This document shows, in pieces, positions 52,186 through 62,198 of a DNA stretch of 64,000 bases. The DNA lies in contig CAUYUJ010015749.1 of assembly GCA_963575745.1 (NCBI GenBank), positions 58,501 through 122,500 of the forward strand. The letters run 5' to 3'. The DNA is from Prorocentrum cordatum (Eukaryota; Sar; Dinophyceae; Prorocentrales; Prorocentraceae). The notes below the pieces were generated by a model that saw only the letters and a program-made list of their open reading frames with translations, did no database searches and was not told where the DNA came from. Position 1 is the stretch's first letter; the number at the start of each line of letters is the position of its first letter. The translations under genes were made by a program, and so were the position numbers.

Positions 52186-53219
52186 AGCGAAGCAATTTCG
52201 CCAACATCAGACGGTAATGCGCGTCCGAAAGGGCTGCGTGGATCCGTAAGAAAAAGGAGGAGGACCAGGAGGACGAGGAGGGGCGAAAGAATACGGATGA
52301 GGAGGAAAGGGAAGCCGACGGCGACGATAAGGATAACCCATGGACCCATGAATGAGGAGGGTGGGCAGCAGTGTGATCGCGAGGAGTAGCAGGGAAGACG
52401 AACCACGGTGAGGGGGGAGGGTGCTCATGATGCCGAAGTAGGTCTAGGCGATATCTTGACGTTGCGTCTTTGTTCATGGATGGGGCGTTCTCGGGTGCCA
52501 GGCATGCAACCAACAAAAAAACGGCTGGTCGCACATTGGGCGCCTACAACAACATGCCACTAACAATCACCAAGCAAACGGCATGCAACTAGCACACTAG
52601 CATACACCATGCAACTAGCAAACGGCATGCAACTAGCAAACAACATCCAACACGCAACTAGCAAACAACAAGCAAACGACATGCAATTAGCAAACAACAA
52701 GCAAACCTACAACATGCAACACAAAAGGAAACGGCATGCAACTAACAAACAGCAGCAACAACTACCACGCCACCAAACACACGACACGCAACGTCAACAC
52801 CATTCGCACTCTAGGAACGTATCCGTGGTGTTGTAGAGGTGGATGTTGGCAGATTTTCGGAGGGGCGGTCTTCACGCTTCTGGCGCGCGTTGCCATTTAG
52901 TTTTGATGCGCTTGCGTTGGGGCCCCATATGCGTTGTTCAGTCCGTGATGTTCCTGGTTGATGTTTGATTTGATCTAGGTTCTTATGGCCTCGTTTTTTG
53001 TAGAAGAGGGGTGAGCCAGCACAAACCAATTACACCAGGTGAAATCGGCAACCCATGGGCTCGTGGCTCTCTGGAGGACCCCATGCGCGTGGAGGGTCAA
53101 CTGACCCCTTTCTCAGAATGCAAAGCCAGCACGATGCCCCCCTGAACCATCCAGTTTACCAGGCGGCCCTGGCATTCGCAGTTGCGTCGCCGACGCAACT
53201 GCGAATGGGATCCCTTGTT
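52186..53219. repeat. Transposon left arm with AACAAGCAAACGGCATGCAA-type minisatellite
   Basis: Irregular GCATGCAACTAGCAAACAAC units occupy about 52550-52750. The rest is unique without a convincing ORF. The Gln/Asn-rich frame at 52609-52836 is repeat translation. A perfect dyad of 16-bp arms, ATTCGCAGTTGCGTCG...CGAATGGGA, lies at 53174-53206. Confidence 0.7.
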
Positions 53220-53240
53220 TCCGTAGCCATTTTGGCCAAG
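53220..53240 (+). other. Relict dinoflagellate spliced-leader sequence
   Basis: TCCGTAGCCATTTTGGCCAAG differs from the conserved 22-nt dinoflagellate SL (starting DCCGTAG, ending GGCTCAAG) by loss of a single T. It lies 63 bases before the ATG at 53304, where a trans-spliced 5' end would lie. It indicates that the downstream gene was once reverse-transcribed from a mature mRNA. Confidence 0.85.
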
Positions 53241-53303
53241 GGGAGTTTGCTTCCGCCAGGCGTGTTCTCGCGCCGTGTCCCCACGGCGAACCTGAGTACC
53301 AAC

Positions 53304-54419
53304 ATGGTCCTCTCGAAGTTCGCCACGCCCTCCAAAGATAAGCAGGCGTCGACCAAGAAACGCTCGGCAACATCCGGCAGCCCGTCAGCTAGCAGCCCTG
53401 GCGGTGCAAAAGTTACCTGGGCCATGGTTGTCAAAGAGAAAACGAAATTCGACAAGCAGTGCGCTCAAGATTCCTCCACATCGAAGCTGCCGCAAGTATT
53501 TGCCACCGTGTGCATGGAGCTGCTGGCATCGCCAGCAAAGTTGTTGCCGACACTTCACGCCGTGCAGGGTGATGATATGCGCCGTGGGCCCATTCTCAAG
53601 AAGTCCAAGTCGAGCAAGGCCGTCGACGACGACATCGACGAGCTGTGGGCCGACATGGAGAAACTCAGCCAGTTGCCAAAATACTGGGTGTGGGAAGTGG
53701 TCCATGCGAAAGATCCGAGCTATTTCAGCAGCACCGCAATCAAGATTATCGATAAGAAACACAGGGACAACTTCAGGAGGCTCCTCGAATGTCTTACTGG
53801 ATTGAGGTCTACATACAAAATCTTCGAGGAGATGAAAAACAAGAAGCTCACCGCCCGCGTCGTTGAAGTCCTGTACGATGCGTTTGGTTCTCCCTGGCCG
53901 TCGTTTCGAGTTCTATTTCCTAACCCTGCTGATTTGACTTGGAAGTTTCTCGGGGTGTACAGGTACGGCGAGCCAAACGAGAACGGCAAGATTTCGGACT
54001 TGATTCATATTTCTGGTGCTCGTGCGACGGTGCCGAAGAACATGACTGTCAACTCAGAATGGTATTTCACGAACAACTGGAGCGACAGGTTTGCGCAGGG
54101 GACCGACGGGGATTCGGTCTTCACTTGTTTCACCCGATTCAGTGGCGAGGCTGACCAGCCGTGGTATCAGTTCGCCGAAAGCCCATCGAGCCAGTTGAAG
54201 CACTACGTCCAGAAGGTCAGCACTGATCTCGACGAGGAGTTTGCGAAGACCTTGTCCACCGACGTGAAGATTTCAGATACTATCAAGGAGGTACAGAAGG
54301 ACTCGAGGCGCAGGCACGGGAAGGGCCCCCCTGAGTACGCCATGCCTGCTAGTCTTGAGGCTCGGCCAACGAGCTTCACTGCGCCAGAGCAGACTGGCCA
54401 TCAGTGTGAGCTGGATTGA
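53304..54419 (+). CDS. 371-aa transposon-borne protein, unknown family
   Basis: The start at 53304 is preferred over the upstream in-frame ATG at 53055 because the SL relic at 53220-53240 marks the mRNA 5' end. The N-terminus is basic and Ser/Lys-rich (SKDKQASTKKRSATSGS), like a nuclear localisation signal. The middle has an acidic patch (AVDDDIDELWADMEKLSQ) and a helical, charged segment (KHRDNFRRLLECLTGLR). A mixed region (FGSPWPSFRVLFPNPADLTW) follows, and the C-terminus is polar. No introns are visible in 1.1 kb, consistent with retrocopy origin, whereas its neighbour has three introns. No domain is recognised. It could be the DNA-binding accessory protein of the transposon or captured cargo. 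Confidence 0.7.
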   Translation: MVLSKFATPSKDKQASTKKRSATSGSPSASSPGGAKVTWAMVVKEKTKFDKQCAQDSSTSKLPQVFATVCMELLASPAKLLPTLHAVQGDDMRRGPILKKSKSSKAVDDDIDELWADMEKLSQLPKYWVWEVVHAKDPSYFSSTAIKIIDKKHRDNFRRLLECLTGLRSTYKIFEEMKNKKLTARVVEVLYDAFGSPWPSFRVLFPNPADLTWKFLGVYRYGEPNENGKISDLIHISGARATVPKNMTVNSEWYFTNNWSDRFAQGTDGDSVFTCFTRFSGEADQPWYQFAESPSSQLKHYVQKVSTDLDEEFAKTLSTDVKISDTIKEVQKDSRRRHGKGPPEYAMPASLEARPTSFTAPEQTGHQCELD

Positions 54420-55276
54420 GTCATTTCCCTCTTGCCCCAGCCCACCACCACTTCAAAGCCCAGGCTCACTGGGCGCTCTTTTGAGCAGCAGCTTTTCTTT
54501 GAATTTGAGCGGCGATAGAGCTGATGTGGTGTCTGTCACAGAGCTCTTGTGGCCTGGCTTCGAGGGCAATGCGAGAACGAAACTCCATCGGAAACCTACC
54601 CATATGTTTTCATTTGTTGCATGCTTCGTGCCCTCGAGGCCAGTGCACGATCCGATGTCCGCTCGGGTATCAGCGTTATGGCTTGCGAAAGCGTGGGGTT
54701 GCCATCAACGTTCAGACAAGATTTCCACATTGCGTATCCCATCGAGCCATCGAAGCATCGTTGATCGAGTTCTTGCTTGCTGCTGTTGCCGACGATTGTG
54801 AAGAGCGACGGTTGCGATCGGCGTCGGCGGCGACTTCGACGACGACGACGACGACGAGGACGACGACGATGACGTCGACGTCGACGCCGATCGCAATCGT
54901 CGCCCTTCTCCAGTCGATTGCCGTCGCCGACGCTGATCCTCCTCGTCGCCCACTTCGTCCCCCACCGTCTCGCCTTTCGTCGCTTGCACGTCAGCAGTCG
55001 AGGTCAGCGGGCAAGCTGGCAACCTCGCTCGCAGCGAGGCGGACGGCGTGCAAGGAGAGAACATAGATCCCCCATGTAAAAAGCCCCTCTCGCTGTCGGT
55101 TCGGAGGGGGTCTCGAGGGGGGCGAGCGACGGTGGGGGGAAGTTTGGGGGCGGCGGAGCTCCGCTCGGTTCTGCCCTCGCCCTTCCACCAACTCCCTCTT
55201 CCGTCATAGCAGCGCAGGCTCTTAGCGCAGCCCGTGCGCGTCGACCTCGAGGCGACCTCGGCTCAGTCGCCTGGCG
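54420..55276. other. Intergenic region with a triplet tract and hairpin
   Basis: A dyad of 22-bp arms (GCGACGGTTGCGATCGGCGT at about 54806 and its reverse complement ending at about 54905, one mismatch) encloses a short (GAC)n. There is no convincing ORF. The promoter of the next gene presumably lies here, but no motif is recognisable. Confidence 0.5.
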
Positions 55277-58200
55277 ATGGAGGTCGACGAGGGCGTCCTG
55301 GCCCCCCTGGGAGACCAGGGCGCGGGCGCTGCAGCGGGCGACGGTGACGGTGACATCGGCGACGGTGAGTCAGCGCCCCAGGCCGCCATTGCAGTCGGCG
55401 CGGCTGGCGATGCACACGGCGTGCAGGTGGCGCACAACGGCATCGTCGAGCTCTGGATCGACCCTGGCAAGAAGCATCACTATTTGAAGAATCAGCTGAC
55501 CCACGAGACCGTGAAGATACTGGCCCCACCAGCGGGCACGGATTATTGGGTCATTGATTTGAAGGACAACTACGCCTACATCGATAGCCCAGACGAGTCG
55601 CACTGGGTGATTCTGCTCCGGAACGAAATATCCATGCCAAAAAAAACCTGCCACCTGCTACCTGCCCAAAATCCATGCCCAAGTAAAGTTTGGAGGCGTT
55701 CCGTTTTCTGCCCGCCTGAGCAGGCGGGCAGAAAACGGAACGCCGTTCCAAAATTGGTCCGTCTGGCCCCCTTGAGCCAAAATGGCTTCAGCCAAAATCG
55801 CTACGGAAGAGACGGAGGAAGTGGCACCGACTGTTTTTTTGAACACTTCGGCCTACTGACCCTTAGGCAATCTTTTTTCGGTGGCATGTTTTTTCTGACC
55901 GTCTCTAGGTGACGGAGTTCTTCAAGCACAACGCCTTCGTGTCAGACCAGGGCCAGACGTTCGTCAAGTCCACGGACAGCGACTCCCCAGAGTGGATCGA
56001 GAATTTCTTAGGCATGCACAGGGTCGACGAGTTCGCTTTCGCACACCCCGCTGGGACGCAGACCACCAGGTACATGATGGTCGCTGTGTGGGAGAATGCT
56101 CAGTATGATTCGTCGGTGTGGATTTCTCTTTGGAGCGTGTTCGACATGCTTTGTCTCCATGTCAACGTGAGCGGGGGCTCGTGGTTCGCGAACCGTCGGG
56201 ACGCATGGGAGCGGTGCTTGTGCGCGTGGCAGCTTCGTCACCACCTTCGCCAGAGCAGCCCGTACGCGAACAAGAGAGCGGCACTGTCGAGTGAGGAGCT
56301 CGCGATGCGCATCCTGAAGTTCCCGTCGGTCAGCGTGGTCGGCATGATGTGCTTGATGATTCAGTGGGGGTCGGAGAATCAAAGTTCGCGCTTCAAGTCC
56401 GACACAGATCGCGCTTCGGCTAACGACTTGTTTGACAGCTTCGCTTACATGATCCAGAACGGCAGCATCAGGGTCAACGTCGACGGCTTCGCTTGGAGGT
56501 GCGGCCCCGACATTGCAGGCGTGCGGCCCATGGTCGTACTCATCAAGGCTGGAAGGTTTGAACGAAAGTCTTTCAACGCCGTTGTCGAGTCCTTCTTCAA
56601 TGAGTACGGTACGCCAGTGAGCTGGGAAGATGCTGGCGTCTGGGATAAGCGCGAGGAGGGCGAGGACTTCAAGCCGTCTGACGTCATTCAGAAGATCCTC
56701 ACTGGCAACAGGGACGCCAAGCTTGCAATGCAGCTCGTCTGGGGCCTAGGCAACCTCGTCGACGCGAAGATCGCCAAGGCCAAGGGCAAGGATGTCGAGC
56801 TGGCCCCCGACTTCAGGTACGATTTCTCGGACGATCTTGACGCTCAGCCCGACTCCAGCGTAGACGTTGCGGTATCTGGCAACCACGGCGCTGCGCAGGT
56901 GATCATGCGGTACCTCAAGGTCAGCAAGCGCACCATGATCGACAGCATGAACCTCGGTTTCGTCATGGACGCTTCCACGCCAGACCACCAGAAGAAGTTC
57001 TACGGCGCTGTGTTCAAGCCGAACAACACAGTGGCCATTTGCCCACCGCAGGTGTTGCGGGCAAGCTGGGATTCCCAGGTAGATCGGCGATCCTGATCCT
57101 GGTAGTTTCAGGGGGGGGGGGAGCTCCGGATATCCTTGGGTCCTCCGAGGCTCTGGCTCGAGACATTGGCACATCAAGGGGAACGTATGCCAGGAATATC
57201 CTGGTAAATTCAGGTATCGGATCCTGGTTCGTCGGGCTCCTTCTCCAGGTGGGGTCCCGCTTGGGTCTTAGGGGTCCGTTCGGTTCGATCGACAGTCTGG
57301 AAGTCGCGATTGCAGGGCAGCTGCGAGCGATCGGGATGCGACCGAGACAGACCCTCAGGTGAGCTCAGTCTACAGCGGCAGGCAGATGTACGACAGCGAG
57401 AGCACGGCATTGGCGGTGCAGACGTACGAGAATACCCACATCGAGCGGGCCAGGGAGCTTCTGGGCATCAAGTGCAACTCCTCTGAGTTGCCACGGATGG
57501 AAAAGGTCAAGCGCAGGTACAGATTGGACTCCTTCATGGCTGGGAAGGCTCTTCACAACATGCGCCTCGTGAGCGTCGGCGAGGGCCTTGGGGCAGTCAA
57601 GATCACATTAGAACAGTACCACCAGATGAAGGACTGCTACGATTGGAAGTGCGATCACTTGTGCTCCGACCAGGGCCCCGACATGAAGTGCCTGAAGTGG
57701 TTCTTACAGAGCTCGGAGGGCCTGTTCAATGTTGACGACGACGATGATCTGGCACACGGCATCGACAACGATTTCAACATAGCTGACAAGAAGTGCGGTC
57801 TGTGGGCATTTCGGAGGCTTCAGAGGTTGGCGAGGAACGCAATCTATGGCCCCTTCGACGAGGGCAGGAGGTTCAAGGAGTTAAAGGACATCGCGAAGGA
57901 GGTGAAGACGTTCGTCAGCCCTCTCAAGTGCCCGATATTTTGCGAGGCGTTGCCTGCCATCCTCGAGGAGATGGGAGAGCCCGCGCGCATTATGGAGAAT
58001 GGCATCGAGGAGGAGGCGTGGAATGGCATGACCGAAGCCGGCTTCGGCGAGGTGGCTGGCAGGAAGGACAACCCCGCCAGGTGGCTTGGCGACCATTATG
58101 CTTCTCGCATCGACCGCGATCAGTTCACGATGCGCGCCGTCTGCTTCTCTTACGCGGTCATGGTGCGCGAGCAGTCGAGCACGAAGAAGCTCGGAGTCAA

Positions 58201-60870
58201 GATGAAGGAGCTGTACAGCGAACCGAACCAGCACGGGGGCAACGACCAGGCCGTGAGCATGAAGTCGGTGGCCGCCGAGCTGAAGCGCGTGAGGATGGCC
58301 ACGCGGGACCAAGTGGAGGTTGCGATCGTCTACTACAACAACAAGCAGAACAAGAACATCGACAGGGCGACATTCGCCATCCGCGAGCCGTGGGCTCAAT
58401 GGCATAGCCACAACAATTGGCACCTCAGGGATCTCACGAACGTCACGGACTGGGAGGTGGACCAAATCGTCAACGGGAAGCTCCTCAAAGTTTTTGTGGA
58501 ATCAATGTCTGTACCGTTCGATGGCAAGGGGATGATGGCTTACCTCGGCTTCGCTGTGGATCACAGCCATGTCAACGTGAACGAAGTGTCCGCGTCCCAC
58601 CCGCTTCTGAAGATCGAGGGTGACATGGCCGAGTTGATCGGCACTTACTCCCTCGTCCTGAACGCTTGTCGCTTCAAGAGGCTCTTCAAGTTGATGAGGG
58701 GCTGGCCCAAGCACTTGGTAGCGGCCCTCGGTGACCTCGCTTCCCAGGACAGGGTCTTCGCCCTCTTCAAGCAAGACTACGAGAACTGGAAGGCACTCGG
58801 CGACGACACGGTTGGCTTCAGGGCTCTGTCGGGGATTATGGTGTTGAGCGAGAGCCCATCATCCATTGGGCCCTCCCCCTGCGACAAACAATTTCCAGTT
58901 TTTGTTTCACGTGTGCTGTGAGTTTGGCAGCTGTCTGCAGTTATCTCCTCGGATTGCACTAACCTCCGATTCTCCGGCTCACACAACCTTCGATCCTCCA
59001 GAAGGATCGACGCCAGTTTGTTCAGGGGGGCCGTGCCGACCAGAGGTAGTAGGCCGAAGGGGGGGGGGTACGTGAAGGCCCCGAATACTGGTTTCCAAAA
59101 CACCCCCCCCCCCCTAAGGACCGTTAGGGGGGGGGTGAAACAGGGCCTTAAAACACGGACAAGGGCGCAGCGTCGATATGACTTCTAAGGGCCCCTGAAA
59201 TCACATCGCCCTCTGGCCGCGCAAGCGGCCTAAATCTCGAGCTCCCTGAGAATGCCCGTTAGCAAACACGCGCCCGCCCCGAGGCTCGCTTGAAGAAGAG
59301 CTCGCCTTTCAACCTCGTTCCAGTTCGGCAGCATCTCGGCATTCTTATCGAATCGGGGTTCCAGAGGACCTCGAGGTACATGGAGTTCCTCAGCGAGAAT
59401 CGGACGAGGCCACTGCTGTCCCAGATCGCCGAGGATTGCTTCTGCAGGTCAGCCAAGGACATTCAGCACGCCTTGGGCCAAGACCGAGGGATCGACAGAG
59501 ATTTCGCGAACTTGATCGTGAAGGATGTCGTCTCGAAAGTTCACCGCCACAAGGACATCAATTGGAAGTTCGAGCCGCTCGTCAGAAACCCCAGGATCCC
59601 CAAAGAGGTGTATCAGAACACTCCCGACGACGTGAAGGCGATCGGCCTCCAGAACATCATTGGCCCCAACCAGTCTCCGAAGTGGTCCAACCAGAGCGTT
59701 GCCAACGACTCCAAGCCGACTTTCGAGATGGACATGCTGGAGTTCTGCAGGGCCAACGGCGTCAACGTCTCCACCGCAGAGAAGCACTGGTACTGCGCCT
59801 TGGCGAAGCAGGGCAAGGTCGCCATCAAAATGAAGGGGTCCCCCGACTCGGACTACGGCATCGTCATGGGTGACATGTGCGGCATCGGCGTATTGATTGC
59901 CAAGCTCAAGCCTTTCAAATACAGGTCTGGGCGCGACTTCTACATGATCGACTTCGACGCTGCGGCCCCGCTCAAGATGACTTACGTATTTGATCCATCG
60001 GAGTGGGATGCCCTGCCTTTGTCCTGGACGTCACCGCTGATGCAGTTTGTCGCGGAGGGGGGGCGCAGCTTGCCAGGTGGCATCGAGAAGTACTGCATGA
60101 GGCTCGAACCAACTGGGCCTGCTGACAGTCTGTTGCGAGTGGCTGCCAAGAACGCCTTTTGGGATCTGGGATTGTCAGTGTTGAAGACATTCCACAAAGA
60201 CCTTTGCGTCGACCCCCCTGGCGGCCTCGACCTTTTCGAGACCTTGCAGGCGCTGGTGACGCACGTCTTGAAGCCGACAGATCTGGACCTGTGCGAAATC
60301 TTGCGGAAGCGTTGCTTCGTGAAGTTCGTCGGTGAGGACGGCTTGGTGGACATCCAGGGGGCGATGGATTGCATGACGAAGGAAGAGCAGGAGATGACGA
60401 GAGAGACGCTGTCTGAGAAGGACGCCCAGAAGCAGATCAGGAAGGAATACACCGCGAAGTTCAACGTCTACCGCAAGGAGGTGAAGGCGGTGCGCACTGC
60501 CGAGGCTGCCGATCAGAACCGCACCAAGCAGGAGCTGAAGAAGTGGAAGGGGCCAATCGAGCCGCCCAAGGACGGGACCGTGCACTCCGAGGCGAAGAAG
60601 TTCCTCCCACCTGGTGCGAGCCTGTGGAGGGGTCTCACAGGCACGGGCGCGTGGCACGTCCACATCCCCCCGCACTACACGTCCAAGACGTGGCTCGAGG
60701 CTGGCAGCTACGACAACGCGCTCAGGTTCGTCCTGGCCTTCGCCTGGAAGAAGTACCTCAAGAGCAAAGACCTCGACGACTCGCACTGCCCGATCAAGGG
60801 CCTGCTGAAGCACTACACGGACGAGGAGGAGCAGGCGGCCACCGCAGCCGCGAGCTCGTCGAGGGGATGA
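55277..60870 (+). CDS. Large spliced gene of the TIR element, candidate transposase (about 1506 aa)
   Basis: The proposed model is exons 55277-55624, 55909-57060, 57359-58792 and 59284-60870, with all introns in phase 0. Exon ends were chosen where protein-like sequence stops and noncoding sequence begins. Acceptors are CTCTAG|GTG, CCTCAG|GTG and CCGAG|GCT; donors are GA, GC (GCAAG) and GC. The exon 1 N-terminus is Gly/Asp/Ala-rich and low-complexity, followed by IVELWIDPGKKHHYL and YWVIDLKDNYAYIDSPDESH. Late exon 2 has LGFVMDASTPDHQKKF (Asp about 470). Exon 3 has CSDQGPDMKCLKW (Asp about 604) and LAHGIDNDFNIA (His about 633). This Asp...Asp...His pattern could be an RNase H-fold (DDE) core, but no third acid is assigned. 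From memory, SDQGPDM..HG.NND proteins are a multicopy unnamed dinoflagellate family; I cannot verify this. Exon 4 ends Lys/Glu-rich (QKQIRKEYTAKFNVYRKEVK) and AAAASSSRG. Confidence 0.7.
55695..55744. repeat. Perfect 24-bp palindrome with 2-nt loop
   Basis: The left arm GGCGTTCCGTTTTCTGCCCG plus CCTG and its exact complement are separated only by AG. It lies inside intron 1. Confidence 0.9.
55771..55806 (-). other. Tandem relict spliced leaders (full plus truncated)
   Basis: On the minus strand, 55806-55786 reads CCGTAGCGATTTTGGCTGAA plus G (two mismatches to the SL). It is followed without a gap by 55785-55771, CCATTTTGGCTCAAG, a perfect SL lacking its first six bases. Truncation falls at the internal AG of the SL, the known outcome of trans-splicing onto an older relic. 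Confidence 0.85.
57061..57358 (+). other. Intron 2 of the large gene (proposed, GC-AG)
   Basis: The donor GCAAGCTGG follows VLR, and the acceptor ACCCTCAG precedes GTG AGC. In-frame stops appear in the intron (TGA after GATC). Short dyads (GATCCTGATCCTGGTA) and a G run are inside. Phase 0. Confidence 0.65.
58793..59283 (+). other. Intron 3 of the large gene (proposed, GC-AG)
   Basis: The donor GCACTCGG follows YENWK, and the acceptor CCCCGAG precedes GCTCGC. It contains a C-run/G-run hairpin (about 59103-59137) in which CCCCCCCCC..TAA pairs with TTAGGGGGGGGG. Alternative donor positions a few codons later are possible because the frame stays open to 58921. Confidence 0.5.
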
Positions 60871-62150
60871 GTGACAGCTCGCTTCACTTTTTTTTCTGCC
60901 GTCGCAGCTCCTTCCCTCTTCGTTCTCGCACGAGGGTGCCTCCAGACATAGATACGCCCAGCAGGGGAGAAACCCCTTCCCTCGCCCCCGCCCCTTCTCT
61001 GGTGAAAACGGGGATGCGACGGCACGAGGTTCGACACAATACCTTGTATTGTGGACTATGCCGCCCGCCACTGCCCAGACATGACCACAGCTCCCAGCGT
61101 GACGTACGCTGGGAGCTAAGATTTCGATTAGGGTGGGCCGCACCGCCAGCATCGCATCTTCGATTGCTGGTACGTGTTGTGTTGGTTCATGGCTGGTAGT
61201 TGGATGCACTGGCCAGCAGCAGGACGCCTGGTGCATCGCTCGTGCAAGATGGGACTCGTCCGTAGTTCGACCGTAGGTGAACACATAACTTAGCATAGCA
61301 TGATGTTGGTGCGTGTAGCGCACGGCAGAGGGCAGAGGATGATATCGAATAGGAGGCGGGCCGTCGGGTCGCAACGAGGCCACGTGGGAGTTCAGAGGAG
61401 GGCGGATGGGGAATGAGGAGGGGTGGAGGGAAGGTACGGGGCACTAGATAATGAGGAATGTGGCGGCTGCGGGGGGGGAAGGTACGGGGCACTAGGAAAT
61501 GGGAGGGGTGAGGAGGGATGGAGGGGAGATGCGGGGAAGGTATGGGGAATGAGGAGGGGTGGAGGGAAGGTACGGTGCATTAGAAAAATGGGAATGAAGA
61601 GGGGTGGAGGGAAGGTACGGGCCTCTTAGCCATCATCCCTCGTGACCTTGTCGTTCCCTTGTCCATCTGAGCTTGCTCTCCCGCCCCCTCCCTCTCCCTC
61701 GCCCCTGCCCCCCTCCCTTCCTGGCCAATCTCTCCCGTCCCTCATCGCTCCCGCCTGTTTCCCACCAGTCGTGCCCCCACTTCCGCTTAGCCATTTTTGC
61801 TCAAACCCCTCAGCGCTGAGAAGTGCGTTGGCGCCCGAGTCCGACAGCTGCCTCAGCTGCGCTGGGGTACGCGCGTTGGCGTAGAAATTACCCTGGTAGC
61901 GGGGCTGTGCTGGCACTCTGCCAGATCTTGTCGCGGGCCATCTTCCCCCTGGATTTGTTTGATGGCCTCACGGCTGTTTTGAGCGGCTTTGGCGACTTGG
62001 CTGCGGTCGGGTTTCGGATCGGGCTTATGCCTGGGCCTTGGGGGCGTATGTTGCTGGTGTCGGGTTAGCTTTTGCGGCTGTGTGTTGCCCGTGTGGAGGG
62101 GGGCAAACGCTCGCTTCAAGCGGTGGCGCGGTGGTTTCAGACAGGCCTAT
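60871..62150. other. Transposon right arm: hairpins and minisatellite
   Basis: It includes the perfect hairpin AGCTCCCAGCGT-GACGT-ACGCTGGGAGCT at 61089-61117. It also includes a minisatellite of GGGAAGGTACGGGGCACTAG-type units (about 61390-61625) and pyrimidine-rich DNA at 61660-61760. A degenerate SL relic lies at 61782-61805. No convincing gene. Confidence 0.6.
61782..61805 (+). other. Degenerate spliced-leader relic
   Basis: TCCGCTTAGCCATTTTTGCT then CAAA aligns with the SL allowing a 2-base insertion and two mismatches. No ORF of note follows before the TIR. Confidence 0.5.
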
Positions 62151-62198
62151 TCGGGAATTTCACCCCCCCAACGGCGAGTGTATCTTGTTGAGGCAGTA
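62151..62198 (-). repeat. Right terminal inverted repeat
   Basis: The reverse complement reads TACTGCCTC, AACAAGATACACTCGCCGTT, GGGGGGGTGAAATTCCC and pairs with 52138-52185. Confidence 0.9.

Larger units (their letters stand above)
55625..55908 (+). other. Intron 1 of the large gene (proposed, GA-AG)
   Basis: Coding sense ends at LLRN and resumes at 55909. The intron holds a 24-bp-arm palindrome (55695-55744, loop AG) and, on the minus strand, tandem spliced-leader relics (55771-55806). The donor position is inferred; GA donors are known in dinoflagellates. Confidence 0.55.
52138..62198. mobile_element. 10.06-kb TIR DNA transposon nested in a LINE
   Basis: The ends are inverted repeats of about 48 bp that share TNCTGCCTNAACAAGATAC followed by ACTCGCCGTT. 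They are bordered by GCCAC on both sides. Excision with one GCCAC restores an uninterrupted LINE RT frame, which proves insertion rather than chance inverted words. Cargo in order: minisatellite, SL-relic-preceded 371-aa gene, hairpins, four-exon 1506-aa gene, minisatellite, second SL-like relic. All genes lie on the plus strand. TIRs plus a 5-bp duplication indicate a cut-and-paste transposon, but no classical transposase signature is certain, so the superfamily is left open. Confidence 0.88.

Noticed and set aside
50303-52249. 648-aa ORF taken as one protein
   Set aside because: The first 300 residues are (GGA)n translation, and the last 37 or so are the transposon TIR and arm. Only 51205-52137 is LINE coding sequence.
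53055-53303. Upstream in-frame ATG for the 371-aa gene
   Set aside because: The SL relic at 53220-53240 places the mRNA 5' end downstream of this ATG, and the segment contains a palindrome rather than protein-like sequence.
53304-60870. Polinton/virus-like reading of the 10-kb element
   Set aside because: No protein-primed polymerase, retroviral-type integrase, packaging ATPase or capsid motif is visible, and the TIRs are short with a 5-bp rather than 6-bp duplication.
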